A DNA stretch of 64,000 nucleotides from CBDBZX01 sp965213645. GTDB taxonomy: Bacteria; Deinococcota; Deinococci; Deinococcales; Trueperaceae. The stretch is from contig CBDBZX010000002.1 in the NCBI GenBank assembly GCA_965213645.1, positions 992,001-1,056,000 on the forward strand. The letters are read 5' to 3'. This document shows, one piece after another, positions 1-8,788 of this stretch. The notes beneath the pieces are model-generated. The model made no database searches and had not been told where the DNA came from. It saw nothing but the letters and a program-made list of their open reading frames with translations. A program made the translations under genes and the position numbers. Every line of letters starts with the position of its first letter. Position 1 is the first letter of the stretch.

Positions 1-2
1 CA

Positions 3-275
3 GCAGGCTACTTAGTATTGATGAGTGAGAATTCTGATACAGAGGTGGACTCCGAAGCACAAATAGTGTGGCTTTATGTTGACCAGAGCACGACAGTACG
101 TGGTACTTGCGAATATGCCGATTCATTCGGTGTGGAGAGAGACACATATAACTTAAACTTGAAAAAAGGTTGGAATATTGTCTCATTGGAGTCTAATTAC
201 GACGAGGCGAATGACACTACCGAAAGCAGACTTTACAATGGTAAAGCATCGGGCGTTAAATGGTTCTACTACTGA
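3..275 (+). CDS. C-terminal part of a paralogous lipoprotein, cut by the window edge
   Basis: The reading frame is open to the first base of the window, so the 5' end lies outside. The visible 90 residues match the C-terminal third of the three lipoproteins that follow: a WLYVDQSTTVRGTC block (compare RLYVDRDVTVTGTC in the next gene), a KGWN block and a final SGVKWFYY (compare SGVAWYYTPF). The signal peptide and lipobox seen in the paralogs would be upstream. Function unknown. It is the first visible member of a four-gene tandem array. An internal ATG at 21 is unlikely to be the start because homology to the paralogs would then lack its first two thirds. Confidence 0.7.
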   Translation, partial: AGYLVLMSENSDTEVDSEAQIVWLYVDQSTTVRGTCEYADSFGVERDTYNLNLKKGWNIVSLESNYDEANDTTESRLYNGKASGVKWFYY

Positions 276-305
276 ATTGAAAGCTAGAGGGTTCTAAATA
301 TTGAA

Positions 306-332
306 GCTCCGCTTTTGGCGGGGCTCTTCCTT
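306..332 (+). terminator. Hairpin between lipoprotein genes
   Basis: A 7-bp stem (306-312 with 318-324, one G-T pair) with a 5-base loop is followed by a pyrimidine-rich tcttcctt. It lies after the first lipoprotein stop codon and before the ATG of the next gene, so it probably ends or attenuates the upstream transcript. Confidence 0.5.
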
Positions 333-345
333 GTATTGGAGAGAG

Positions 346-963
346 ATGAAAAAGATAGTGCTTTTAGTAATTCTTGGAATCGCGCCCGTACTTTCGGCTT
401 GCGGCACCAGCTCGAGCGGTGAAGCGGCTCGAGTTATGCGGGGAAACGTTGCAGATTATGATGGTCCTGCCGGAGCGCTCGAGGTCAGCCTTTCTAGCGA
501 TCTAAGTTCTGCGGGTACGGGCTCTATAAGCGCAGACGGAAGTTTTCGCGCCGAGCTTGGAGCAACTCTACCCGCATCGGCGCTCGAGCCCATCACCTTT
601 TTCGAGGGGTGTGACGCTATAGTTATTTCAGACCGCAACGCGCAGTTCACGAGGGTCGCTGAGATCAACGTCCTTGGTGAGAACGGCGAGGAAGGCTTTC
701 TTATCCTAGCAAGCGAAGCACCTAGCGAGAATGCGCCCGCTTCGTTTACGGCTGTTGGGCGGCTGTACGTGGATAGGGACGTGACGGTGACGGGGACGTG
801 CGAGGAGGCGGGTGCGCCTGCGAGTCTCACCTTGGGCCTCGACTTGGGGCGTGGCTGGAACGTGTTCACCTTGCGCTTTGAAGAGAACGCCAACCCGTTC
901 GGCTCTTCTACTTACACCTCGGGCGAGGCGTCAGGCGTGGCCTGGTACTACACCCCCTTCTAA
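346..963 (+). CDS. Lipoprotein of the tandem paralogous family (member 2)
   Basis: A 205-residue exported lipoprotein of unknown function. The N-terminus MKKIVLLVILGIAPVLSAC is a lysine-start hydrophobic signal peptide ending in a lipobox (LSAC), so the mature protein should be lipid-anchored. Family landmarks are GNVADYDGPAGALE near residue 35, a CDAIVISD segment near the middle, RLYVDRDVTVTGTC, GRGWN, and a final VAWYY. The ATG at 346 is chosen because GGAG lies just upstream and the signal peptide begins there; an earlier in-frame TTG at 301 would add a charged extension. The two conserved cysteines in the mature part could form a disulfide (inference). Confidence 0.8.
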   Translation: MKKIVLLVILGIAPVLSACGTSSSGEAARVMRGNVADYDGPAGALEVSLSSDLSSAGTGSISADGSFRAELGATLPASALEPITFFEGCDAIVISDRNAQFTRVAEINVLGENGEEGFLILASEAPSENAPASFTAVGRLYVDRDVTVTGTCEEAGAPASLTLGLDLGRGWNVFTLRFEENANPFGSSTYTSGEASGVAWYYTPF

Positions 964-1072
964 GCCGAACCAGCCTGCCAACGTTGCGCTTCAATGGGGT
1001 TCTCGAGGTCAACCGTTCCTAACCCAAGTGAAGTTTTACCCTGATTTATCCTCTCGAGCTTGTTTAGATGAG

Positions 1073-1089
1073 GTGAGGTCTGACCTCAC
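1073..1089. promoter_or_regulatory. 17-bp palindrome just upstream of lipoprotein 3
   Basis: An 8-bp perfect inverted repeat (GTGAGGTC/GACCTCAC, one central base) ends 15 bases before the ATG at 1105. It sits just ahead of the Shine-Dalgarno sequence. It could be a repressor operator or a small RNA hairpin that hides the ribosome site. No regulator is identified. Confidence 0.35.
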
Positions 1090-1104
1090 TTAGAGAGGAG
1101 AAGG

Positions 1105-1740
1105 ATGAAAACGTTAATGATGTGGATTGCGGCTTTAGGGGTCGCTGCAGTTTTAAGTGCGTGCGGGTCACCAAGTGTGAGTGGTGAAGCGGCTCGGACG
1201 ATTGCGGGGCAAGTCGCGGACTATAACGGGCCTGCGGGGACGCTCGAGGCGATCTCGATTCTCGGTGATACCGTCTTAGGCGTGGGTACAGTTGATACCG
1301 ATGGAACCTTTACGCTCGAGCTGGACGAAACCCCCTCAGACCTAGTGGGTAGCGCGGTGGCTCCTGCGGCTAGCGCGTGCCCCGACGTAGACGTCTCGGA
1401 TACCCAGGTTAGAGGAACGGGCGTCGCGGAAATCAATGTGATTGCTGCTGGAGAGGTTGTAGGTCAGCTCTTTCAAAGCAGTATTTTTGCTGAAGACGCC
1501 GGGGATTCCTCCCTCGTGGTGACGCGGCTCTACGTGGATAGAGATGTAGTGGTAAGAGGAAGTTGCACGTTGAGGAGTGGAGGAACTGAATTCAGGGCGA
1601 CGTACGACGCCGAATATCGGCAAGGGTGGAACGTCGCGCTGGCTGAGACGACAAGAGACGCTGACGCAGGCACATACGCCGCGCGTTACACCGGTGGCTC
1701 CTCGGCTGATGTCGCTTGGTACTATATCGCTTCAGAGTAG
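1105..1740 (+). CDS. Lipoprotein of the tandem paralogous family (member 3)
   Basis: A 211-residue lipoprotein, paralog of its neighbours. Signal peptide with lipobox LSAC at residues 17-20, then SGEAARTIAGQVADYNGPAG, a CPDVDVSD block, RLYVDRDVVVRGSC, a QGWN block and a C-terminal VAWYY. GAGGAG at 1095-1100 sits well placed before the ATG. The repeated SGEAAR/TIAGQV junction after the lipobox suggests recent tandem duplication followed by divergence. I recognise no catalytic motif; the alternation of short hydrophobic strands suggests a beta-rich fold, but that is inference. Confidence 0.8.
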   Translation: MKTLMMWIAALGVAAVLSACGSPSVSGEAARTIAGQVADYNGPAGTLEAISILGDTVLGVGTVDTDGTFTLELDETPSDLVGSAVAPAASACPDVDVSDTQVRGTGVAEINVIAAGEVVGQLFQSSIFAEDAGDSSLVVTRLYVDRDVVVRGSCTLRSGGTEFRATYDAEYRQGWNVALAETTRDADAGTYAARYTGGSSADVAWYYIASE

Positions 1741-1860
1741 AAATCCGGTGCTTTGAGCCTCGCCGCCCGGTGCCTTTCTTCTGGTGCGTAAAGTGAATCA
1801 CCCTTTTTGTCCCATTTATGATGAAGCGGTAGGAATCGGCCTCGTGAAGAGAGGAGAACG

Positions 1861-2499
1861 ATGAAAACATTGATCATACTGGTTGCGGTGCTCGGCGTTG
1901 CCACGGTTCTAAATGCTTGCGAAAGGTCAGATGGAAGCAGCGAAGTGGCGCGAACAATCGCGGGTCAGGTCACAGATTATAGCGGGCCTGCGGGAGTGCT
2001 CGAGGCCAGAGACGAGAGAAATAGGGTTCGCGTCGGTACGGGCACTATTGACGCGGCTGGGCGTTTTCGGCTCGAGCTTGAAGATTTATCCGAACGTTCA
2101 GGCGCGCCCCTCATCCCTAGAGAATGCCCTGATCTGCGCGTTTCGGACGCGGACGCTAAGGGCTTCACCGTTACAAGTATCGACGTTGTTGCGGGCGGCG
2201 CTTCGGTTGGCACCCTCGAGCAGAGCAGCGTTAGCGGTGACGCCAACAACTCAATAGCTACGTATGTCGTAAGAACCTATGCGGACAGAAACGTGGGTAT
2301 TGAAGGGTCATGCGCACCCCTAAGTGTGGACGGCGAAAGTGTTACGGCTTACGACCTCGACTATGCGCAGGGTTGGAACGTCAGCGTGTTAGAGATAGAG
2401 GTCAGTTCGGACATCAGCGCCATCTTCGCTGAAGAGGTCACAGTTTCCGCCGCTGTTGCTAAGGACGTCGGGTGGTTGTACGCGCCTAACTCGAACTAA
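1861..2499 (+). CDS. Lipoprotein of the tandem paralogous family (member 4)
   Basis: A 212-residue lipoprotein and the last visible member of the array. Signal peptide with lipobox LNAC at residues 17-20, then VARTIAGQVTDYSGPAG, CPDLRVSD, RTYADRNVGIEGSC, AQGWN and DVGWLYAP. GAGGAG at 1851-1856 precedes the ATG. It is the most diverged copy, keeping the same cysteine and glycine-tryptophan-asparagine positions. A good terminator follows at 2516, so this gene ends the array. Confidence 0.8.
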   Translation: MKTLIILVAVLGVATVLNACERSDGSSEVARTIAGQVTDYSGPAGVLEARDERNRVRVGTGTIDAAGRFRLELEDLSERSGAPLIPRECPDLRVSDADAKGFTVTSIDVVAGGASVGTLEQSSVSGDANNSIATYVVRTYADRNVGIEGSCAPLSVDGESVTAYDLDYAQGWNVSVLEIEVSSDISAIFAEEVTVSAAVAKDVGWLYAPNSN

Positions 2500-2515
2500 C
2501 GACCTCCTGCTTTGA

Positions 2516-2543
2516 CCCCGCCCCTAAGCGGGGCTTTTCTTTT
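2516..2543 (+). terminator. Rho-independent terminator after the lipoprotein array
   Basis: CCCCGC (2516-2521) pairs with GCGGGG (2528-2533), followed by CTTTTCTTTT. It directly follows the last lipoprotein gene. Confidence 0.8.
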
Positions 2544-2562
2544 GATATGTCATAGTGAAGAT

Positions 2563-2913
2563 GTGAAAGAGATTCCAGCGGGTATGTTAGAGGAGATTAC
2601 CGCGCGACTCGTCGAGGCGTTTGACCCGGAAGCCGTGTACCTCTTCGGCTCGCACGCTTGGGGCGAGCCGTCTGAAGACAGTGACCTCGATTTCCTCGTT
2701 ATTGTGCAAGATAGCGAGTTGCCACCTACAAAGCGGAGTATTCGTACGAGTGATGCTTTAGGTGACATAGCTGTGCCGATGGATGTTCTGGTGAGAACAA
2801 GGGCAGAGGTCGCCTGGGCAAACCGTGTCTACGCTTCGCTTATCAGCCAGATATTAGACGAGGGGAAACGTTTGTGGACGAAGCCAAGCGCCAATTTGTT
2901 AAAAACTGGTTGA
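2563..2913 (+). CDS. MNT-family nucleotidyltransferase (antitoxin of an HEPN/MNT pair)
   Basis: A small nucleotidyltransferase of about 116 residues. The polymerase-beta-type active site is plain: GSHAWGEPSEDSDLDFLV, i.e. GSxxxG followed by DxD. In characterised HEPN/MNT modules the MNT protein neutralises the partner HEPN ribonuclease, in some cases by adding AMP to it. The 3' end overlaps the HEPN gene by 40 bases, so the two are co-translated. The start is uncertain: GTG 2563 lies 6 bases after a TGT-CATAGT extended -10 box (leaderless layout), while ATG 2584 would give a shorter protein that still keeps the motif. An upstream TTG/ATG start would run through the terminator hairpin at 2516. 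Confidence 0.8.
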   Translation: MKEIPAGMLEEITARLVEAFDPEAVYLFGSHAWGEPSEDSDLDFLVIVQDSELPPTKRSIRTSDALGDIAVPMDVLVRTRAEVAWANRVYASLISQILDEGKRLWTKPSANLLKTG

Positions 2914-3286
2914 GCGTGGCTAGCCGTGATTTGGCAGCGGCCCGAACACTCTCAGAGAGTTCGACGCCATATCTCGATGTAGCTATCTATCACTGTCAAC
3001 AAGCAGCGGAAAAAGCCGTTAAAGGATTTTTGATTTTTCACGATCAACGCTTCAAAAAGACACATGATATTAAAAAGTTAGCAGGTGCAGCGCAGCCGTT
3101 TGCAGAGTCATTTGAAGACTGGCTAACGGAAGCTGAGCTTCTTAATCCCTACATTGGCAAATTTCGTTATATTGAAGATGTCGGCGCTGCCCTTGAGCCC
3201 AGCCGAGAAGAGTTCGACAAAGCTCTAAACGCCGCTACTAGATTTTACAACTTCGTTTTATCTCAGCTTCCCAAAGAGGTACACCC

Positions 3287-3290
<4 letters not shown>
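2874..3290 (+). CDS. HEPN-domain protein (toxin of an HEPN/MNT pair)
   Basis: A 138-residue all-helical HEPN protein. The HEPN catalytic signature R-x4-H is seen as RFKKTH in the middle of the protein, following the conserved HCQQAAEKAVKGFL helix. Proteins of this type are RNases or nucleotide-binding partners of MNT enzymes. GTG 2874 is chosen as start with AGGGG 8-12 bases upstream; it overlaps the MNT gene by 40 bases. Its stop codon overlaps the purB start (GTGA at 3287-3290), so toxin and purB are translationally linked, which is unusual for a toxin-antitoxin pair. Confidence 0.85.
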
Positions 3291-4591
<1,301 letters not shown>

Positions 4592-4978
4592 CTCGAGTTT
4601 TACCCCTTCCTACTACGACTTCGTAAAGATAGGTTTGAAACCCATCCTTCCCTACGCTGCACCACATCTAAACTCAAACAGTGCAAAGCTGACTGTAGGA
4701 GCAATTCACACAGTTAGCGGTTCCGCAATATACTGAGACAGATGAGCGCAAGTCTCAGCTCGTAGAGCTAGCGGGATTTCATCCCTGAACGTATGTGCTA
4801 GAGGGTGTTCTTTACGGTGAGAGCGTCTCTGACCAGATGACTATAGTACGTCGCGTGGACGCTCCCGCTAGCCAGTGCCCCGCCTCTAGGGGTGTACCTA
4901 CTACAAGTGTGAGTAACCTCGCGCAGCACGAAATATTCAACGCCTGTGCGCCCGTGCGGGTGGCATACTCATAGATGT
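4592..4978. other. Intergenic region with a dispersed REP-like repeat (copy A)
   Basis: No gene is seen. Bases 4817-4904 carry copy A of a dispersed repeat: GTGAGAGCGT, then ACCAGATGACTATAGT, CGTCGCGTGG, CTCCCGCTAGCC, CTCTAGGGGTGTACCT. Related copies are near 8734, 18410 and 37889. A TGG-CATACT extended -10 box at 4961-4969 probably drives the HD-GYP gene. Confidence 0.6.
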
Positions 4979-5914
4979 GTGGAGAAGACGTTGAGCGGCC
5001 TCAAGCAACTTTTGCCCTCAGGCTTGACCTTGCATAGGCGCGGGGAGAGCCTCGAGGCCATCGCTTCTAAAGCGATCGAGGTCAAACTGCTTGTCTCGGG
5101 TCAGGGTCTTGAAATCCACGAGGGTGCCTTAAAGCAGGGCGAGCGCATCACGCTGGCCTCCGCAGGTCACGCCGTGGAAACCTACTACCTCTTGGCGGGC
5201 GAACTGTCCGACGGGGTTCGCGCCCTCGGGCCGGGTGACTATGTGGTGACGGAGGGACTGCTCGAGCCCTACACCCTCTCAGCGCGCTCGGACGTTCGCT
5301 TTCTCTACATGAGCTCTTTACCGACCTTTCACACCGTGAGCCGTGAACTCAGCGAACTCATGAAGCTCGCTGTCGAGGTCGAAGTGCGCGACGGCTACAC
5401 CGCTGAGCACTGTAGCCGCTTGCAGGCCCTTTCGTACGCTACAGGGCAAGAGCTTGGGCTCTCACCCGCCAAGCTCTACCTGCTGGATTACGGCGCGTAC
5501 TTGCACGATGTGGGCAAGGTCAAAGTGCCTTTAGATATCTTGCAGAAGCCTGCAGCGCTGAGCGACCAGGAGTGGCGTCTCGTCAAACAGCATCCCATCT
5601 TTGGACGCGAACTCTTAGAGACGACCTATCTCAAAGAGGCGGGCACCATCGTCGAGCAGCACCATGAACGCAGCGACGGGAGCGGCTACCCTTACGGACT
5701 CACGGGTGACGATATTTTGGTCGAGGCTTCGGTTGTCGCGGTGGCCGACACCTACGACGCGATGACGACCGACCGACCTTACCGGCGGGCGTTGGACCCC
5801 GAGAGAGCGTTTGCGGAGCTGAGGCGCTACGCCGGACTTCACTATCCTAAAGAGGTCGTCTCCGCCTTTGTAGCAGCGCTTAGTAGGCTGAATGAAAGAC
5901 CTGACGCGGCGTAA
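4979..5914 (+). CDS. HD-GYP domain protein with N-terminal cupin-like sensor region
   Basis: About 311 residues. The C-terminal half is an HD-GYP phosphodiesterase domain: YLHDVGKVKVP carries the HD pair, followed by HHERSDGSGYP, the GYP-type signature, and DTYDAMTTDRPYR. HD-GYP enzymes degrade cyclic di-GMP in the cytoplasm. The N-terminal 110 residues resemble a cupin or cyclic-nucleotide-type beta barrel (alternating strands, GDYVVTEG), so it may sense a small ligand; that is inference. GTG 4979 is chosen because it follows a TGG-CATACT -10 box by 9 bases; TTG 4991 with GGAG upstream is the alternative. No membrane segment is seen. Confidence 0.82.
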   Translation: MEKTLSGLKQLLPSGLTLHRRGESLEAIASKAIEVKLLVSGQGLEIHEGALKQGERITLASAGHAVETYYLLAGELSDGVRALGPGDYVVTEGLLEPYTLSARSDVRFLYMSSLPTFHTVSRELSELMKLAVEVEVRDGYTAEHCSRLQALSYATGQELGLSPAKLYLLDYGAYLHDVGKVKVPLDILQKPAALSDQEWRLVKQHPIFGRELLETTYLKEAGTIVEQHHERSDGSGYPYGLTGDDILVEASVVAVADTYDAMTTDRPYRRALDPERAFAELRRYAGLHYPKEVVSAFVAALSRLNERPDAA

Positions 5915-5978
5915 GCGAACCTACTTGTACGCACCTTTTGTGGAATTTCCCTGAGAACTTGCTGAGACACGTGCTATG

Positions 5979-6161
5979 CTGAGTCTCGAGGCGCAAGGAG
6001 CCTCAACGGAAGCGATGATCTCTATTCCTTATGAGCTTTTTTCAAGGCTCTTCTGGGCGCTTGGAATAGAGGGAGCTAGTAGCGCAACCGACCGGGATAA
6101 TCCTTCCCGGAGCATACTCACCTTAGCCCGACTTCGGGCGCACTCTCTGGGAGGAGATACA
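5979..6161 (+). ncRNA. Structured 5' leader of the small exported peptide gene
   Basis: Four stems follow one another: GAGGC/GCCTC (5989-6005); TCTATTCC (6021-6028) with GGAATAGA (6063-6070), enclosing an inner GAGC/GCTC stem; CCGGGA/TCCCGG (about 6091-6109); and GCCCGA/TCGGGC (about 6127-6140). The last ends just before GGGAGGAG and the ATG at 6162. I could not match it to a riboswitch class I know. It could be a regulatory leader, a ribosomal-protein-type autoregulator or a stand-alone RNA. Confidence 0.45.
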
Positions 6162-6287
6162 ATGAAAAAAGTTGCTATCAAGTTGCTCGTCGTGATGTTA
6201 GTTTCCACAACGGGAAGCGCGGTTTTTGCCAAGCCCGCCAAATCTTCAACTCAGCCCTCAGCTCAAGCCTACAGAGTCAACCGTTAG
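6162..6287 (+). CDS. Small exported peptide, 41 residues
   Basis: MKKVAIKLLVVMLVSTTG followed by SAVFAKPAK reads as a complete Sec signal peptide with an AxA-type cleavage site (VFA-KPA) near residue 23. About 18 mature residues remain, rich in serine, glutamine and basic residues (AKSSTQPSAQAYRVNR). GGGAGGAG lies 5-12 bases upstream of the ATG. It is preceded by a folded leader and followed by a hairpin and a strong terminator, so it is a monocistronic unit. Function unknown. It could be a signalling peptide or a small envelope component (inference). Confidence 0.65.
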   Translation: MKKVAIKLLVVMLVSTTGSAVFAKPAKSSTQPSAQAYRVNR

Positions 6288-6362
6288 GTCTACGTGTCTG
6301 CTCCGTCAGACACGCTACCAGCGAAAGACTCGAACGTCAACTGCTGAGAATAAACGAAAGAG

Positions 6363-6394
6363 AGAGCTGCTATATAGCGTAGCAGCTCTTTTTT
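6363..6394 (+). terminator. Strong rho-independent terminator
   Basis: A perfect 9-bp stem (AGAGCTGCT at 6363-6371 with AGCAGCTCT at 6381-6389) runs into a T tract. It closes the small-peptide unit. A second hairpin (GTGTCTG/CAGACAC) lies just after the peptide stop codon near 6293. Confidence 0.85.
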
Positions 6395-6425
6395 GGATCG
6401 TTTAGCAACGAGCGACGCAAAGCGA

Positions 6426-7466
6426 TCAGCTCTCGACCTGCAATCCTTTAGGCGTCAGCACATACTCCACACGGCCCAGCACGTAATCCACCAAAATCGC
6501 GAGCATAGCGGCGGGTAACGCTCCGTAAATCACATATGGGACGATGTTTTGTGATAGTCCACCTGCGATTGGACGACCTAAACCACTTGCACCTGCGTAC
6601 GCGCCTAGCGCCGCCGTGCCGATATTGATGACCGCACTCGTGCGAATCCCCGCCAAGATAATGCTGCTCGCGTTGGGCAACTCGATTTGCCACAAAATCT
6701 GATTGGCGGTCATGCCCATGCCCCGCGCCGAGTCGATCATAAAGTCGTCCACCGCCTCCAAGCCTGCAACCGTGTTACGCACAACGGGCAAGAGGCCGTA
6801 CAAGATGAGCGCGACGATGGCAGGCCAGAAGCCCAGCCCGATAATCGGCACCATGATGGCGACGATCGCCAGCGTCGGCAGCGTCTGCCCGGCGTTGACG
6901 AAGTCGCTCACCAACGGCAAGAACTCACGGAACTGCTCGCGCGTCACCAAGATGCCGAGCGCGAGTCCCACTGTAATCGTGACGAGTGAGGAGACCAGCA
7001 CGAGTTCCAAGTGGTCGGCGGTCAGCCCGATGACGCTGCCCTGCGGGTAGAGGACGCGCGGGCTACTGGGAAAGAGCCAACTGAGAAAGATGTCCCAGAG
7101 CGGTAGGTGCCCAAAGAACGACCAAAAGGTGAGGAAAATTGCGGCTGCCCGGAAGAGCGGACGCAAGAGCTTCTCGTCCTTACCACGAAAGGCGTAGGCG
7201 AGCCCCCACTCGATCCCTGCAAAGAGCACCAAAAAGGGGATCAAGGTAATGCCCGTATCGAACACCTCGACGCGGATGATCGTTGTGGGGCTCAGGCCCA
7301 ACGTCGGTAGCCACAAGTTTGGGACGAGCGTGCCGGTCTCCTGCGGCAAGTCCTTGAGGTTAAAAGAGATAAAACTCAAGGCGAACATGAGCAGCGCAAA
7401 CGCGAGCCAAGCCAAAGCTGCGCCGGAGGCAAAAAAGGGTATGTTGCGTTCTAAACGCGCTGTCAC
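6426..7466 (-). CDS. Quaternary-amine (betaine/choline-type) ABC transporter permease
   Basis: A 346-residue inner-membrane permease of the OpuB/OpuC/ProW type. The C-terminal transport domain shows the EAA-type loop GMGMTANQILWQIELPNASS, the cytoplasmic contact with the ATPase. N-terminal membrane segments precede it. GTG start overlaps the ATPase stop codon by 4 bases (GTGA), so it is the last gene of the operon. Together with the ATPase, second permease and binding protein upstream, it should form an importer for glycine betaine, choline or similar compounds. Exact substrate cannot be read from sequence. Confidence 0.85.
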   Translation of the reverse strand: MTARLERNIPFFASGAALAWLAFALLMFALSFISFNLKDLPQETGTLVPNLWLPTLGLSPTTIIRVEVFDTGITLIPFLVLFAGIEWGLAYAFRGKDEKLLRPLFRAAAIFLTFWSFFGHLPLWDIFLSWLFPSSPRVLYPQGSVIGLTADHLELVLVSSLVTITVGLALGILVTREQFREFLPLVSDFVNAGQTLPTLAIVAIMVPIIGLGFWPAIVALILYGLLPVVRNTVAGLEAVDDFMIDSARGMGMTANQILWQIELPNASSIILAGIRTSAVINIGTAALGAYAGASGLGRPIAGGLSQNIVPYVIYGALPAAMLAILVDYVLGRVEYVLTPKGLQVES

Positions 7467-8617
7467 GCGCTCACCTCTTGCTCTTCAGATGAACGTGAAC
7501 GCTCATTCTCAGGGTCGCTGCGCTCGACGAGTTCTTGAAGCGCCCTCAGCGTAATCGAACCGACCAAAAGCCCGTCACTATCAACCACGGGCGTGACCTT
7601 AAAGCCGCGTGTGACCATTGCGGAGAGCGCGTCGCGCACGGTGGCCGTTTCTTTAACCGAAATATCCCAATAGTCCGCCTCGTACATCGCTTCTAAAAGC
7701 GAGTCGCTACGCTCTAAGGCGCGTTTGTCCACCCACCCTTTGAGCTTGCTGTCCTTGTCAATCACGAAGGCGTTTCTGACCTCACGCTGTTCGATGGCTT
7801 TGCGTGCATCCTCGGCTTTGCCCTCAAACTGGACGATGGGCGGGTCGGTGTCCATGATCTCATGGACGCGCACCAGGCCAAGGCGCTTGAGCTGTCTGTC
7901 GGCTCCGACGAAGTCGCGCACGAAGCGATTTTTGGGGTGCGCCAAGAGCGTGTCGGGCGTGTCGAACTGCACGAGCTTGCCCTCGCGCAAAATAGCGATG
8001 CGGTCGCCCATCTTGATGGCCTCGTCGATGTCGTGGGTGACGAAGATGATGGTTTTGCTGATCTCTTTTTGAATCTGCAAGAACTCCTCTTGTAAGACCT
8101 CTCTGGTAATCGGGTCCACCGCGCCAAAAGGCTCGTCCATAAGCATGATAGGTGGATCGGCCCCAAGCGCACGCGCTACGCCGACGCGCTGCTGCTGGCC
8201 GCCTGAAAGCTGACGCGGGAACTTATCGCGGTTCACGTCGGGGTCTAAGCCGACCATCTCTAGGAGCTTATCGACCTGTTTGCTGATGCGGTCCTCTTCC
8301 CAGTTGAGGAGGCGCGGCACCACGGCGACGTTGTCGAAAATGGTCATATGTGGGAACAAACCGATTTGCTGGATGGCGTAGCCAATTTTGCGGCGTAACT
8401 CCTCGGCGGGGATGTCGCGGTTGTCGCGCCCTTCGATGGTGATGCGCCCGCTCGTAATCGGGATGAGGCGGTTCACCATGCGCATGGTGGTGGTTTTGCC
8501 GCAACCCGACGGTCCGATAAAGACGCAGATTTCGCCTTCGGGGACGTTGAGGTTGAGACCGTCTACGGCCTTGAACCCGTTTGGGTACTGCTTGACGACA
8601 TTGTCGAATTCGATCAT
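7463..8617 (-). CDS. Quaternary-amine ABC transporter ATP-binding protein with CBS domains
   Basis: A 384-residue ATPase of the OpuCA/ProV family. Walker A is GPSGCGKTTT (about residue 33-42), the ABC signature is LSGGQQQR, and Walker B is IMLMDEPFGAVD. The C-terminal 120 residues form CBS repeats, which in OpuA-type systems sense ionic strength and gate transport. SD-like AGGAGG lies before the ATG. It lies 171 bases downstream of the larger permease, a gap that contains a hairpin and a REP-like repeat. Confidence 0.93.
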   Translation of the reverse strand: MIEFDNVVKQYPNGFKAVDGLNLNVPEGEICVFIGPSGCGKTTTMRMVNRLIPITSGRITIEGRDNRDIPAEELRRKIGYAIQQIGLFPHMTIFDNVAVVPRLLNWEEDRISKQVDKLLEMVGLDPDVNRDKFPRQLSGGQQQRVGVARALGADPPIMLMDEPFGAVDPITREVLQEEFLQIQKEISKTIIFVTHDIDEAIKMGDRIAILREGKLVQFDTPDTLLAHPKNRFVRDFVGADRQLKRLGLVRVHEIMDTDPPIVQFEGKAEDARKAIEQREVRNAFVIDKDSKLKGWVDKRALERSDSLLEAMYEADYWDISVKETATVRDALSAMVTRGFKVTPVVDSDGLLVGSITLRALQELVERSDPENERSRSSEEQEVSA

Positions 8618-8788
8618 AGAACCTCCTATGTTGGGGTTTCTAAGGGGTGGCTAAAAACTTTTGCTGACGGTGAGGTCTTTTGGGTTTGGCTGTCTTACAA
8701 GATGCTCAGCGCCGCAAATAGCATCTTTTAGCGTGTGAGTGAGAGGGTGTTACGCATCGTGAGCGTGTTCGTGACCGGATGCTACCTG
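8618..8788. repeat. Intergenic hairpin and REP-like repeat (copy D)
   Basis: AGATGCT (8700-8706) and AGCATCT (8720-8726) form a stem. Bases 8734-8791 hold GTGAGTGAGAGGGTGTTACG, then GTGAGCGTGTTCGTGACCGGATG and TACCTGCTA (last bases at 8783-8791), a member of the dispersed repeat also found near 4817, 18410 and 37889. The repeat runs into the stop codon of the upstream permease. Confidence 0.5.

Noticed and set aside
5979..6161. Cyclic-di-GMP riboswitch, suggested by the nearby HD-GYP gene
   Set aside because: The conserved core bases of the two known cyclic-di-GMP classes, as I remember them, are not visible; left as an unassigned structured leader.
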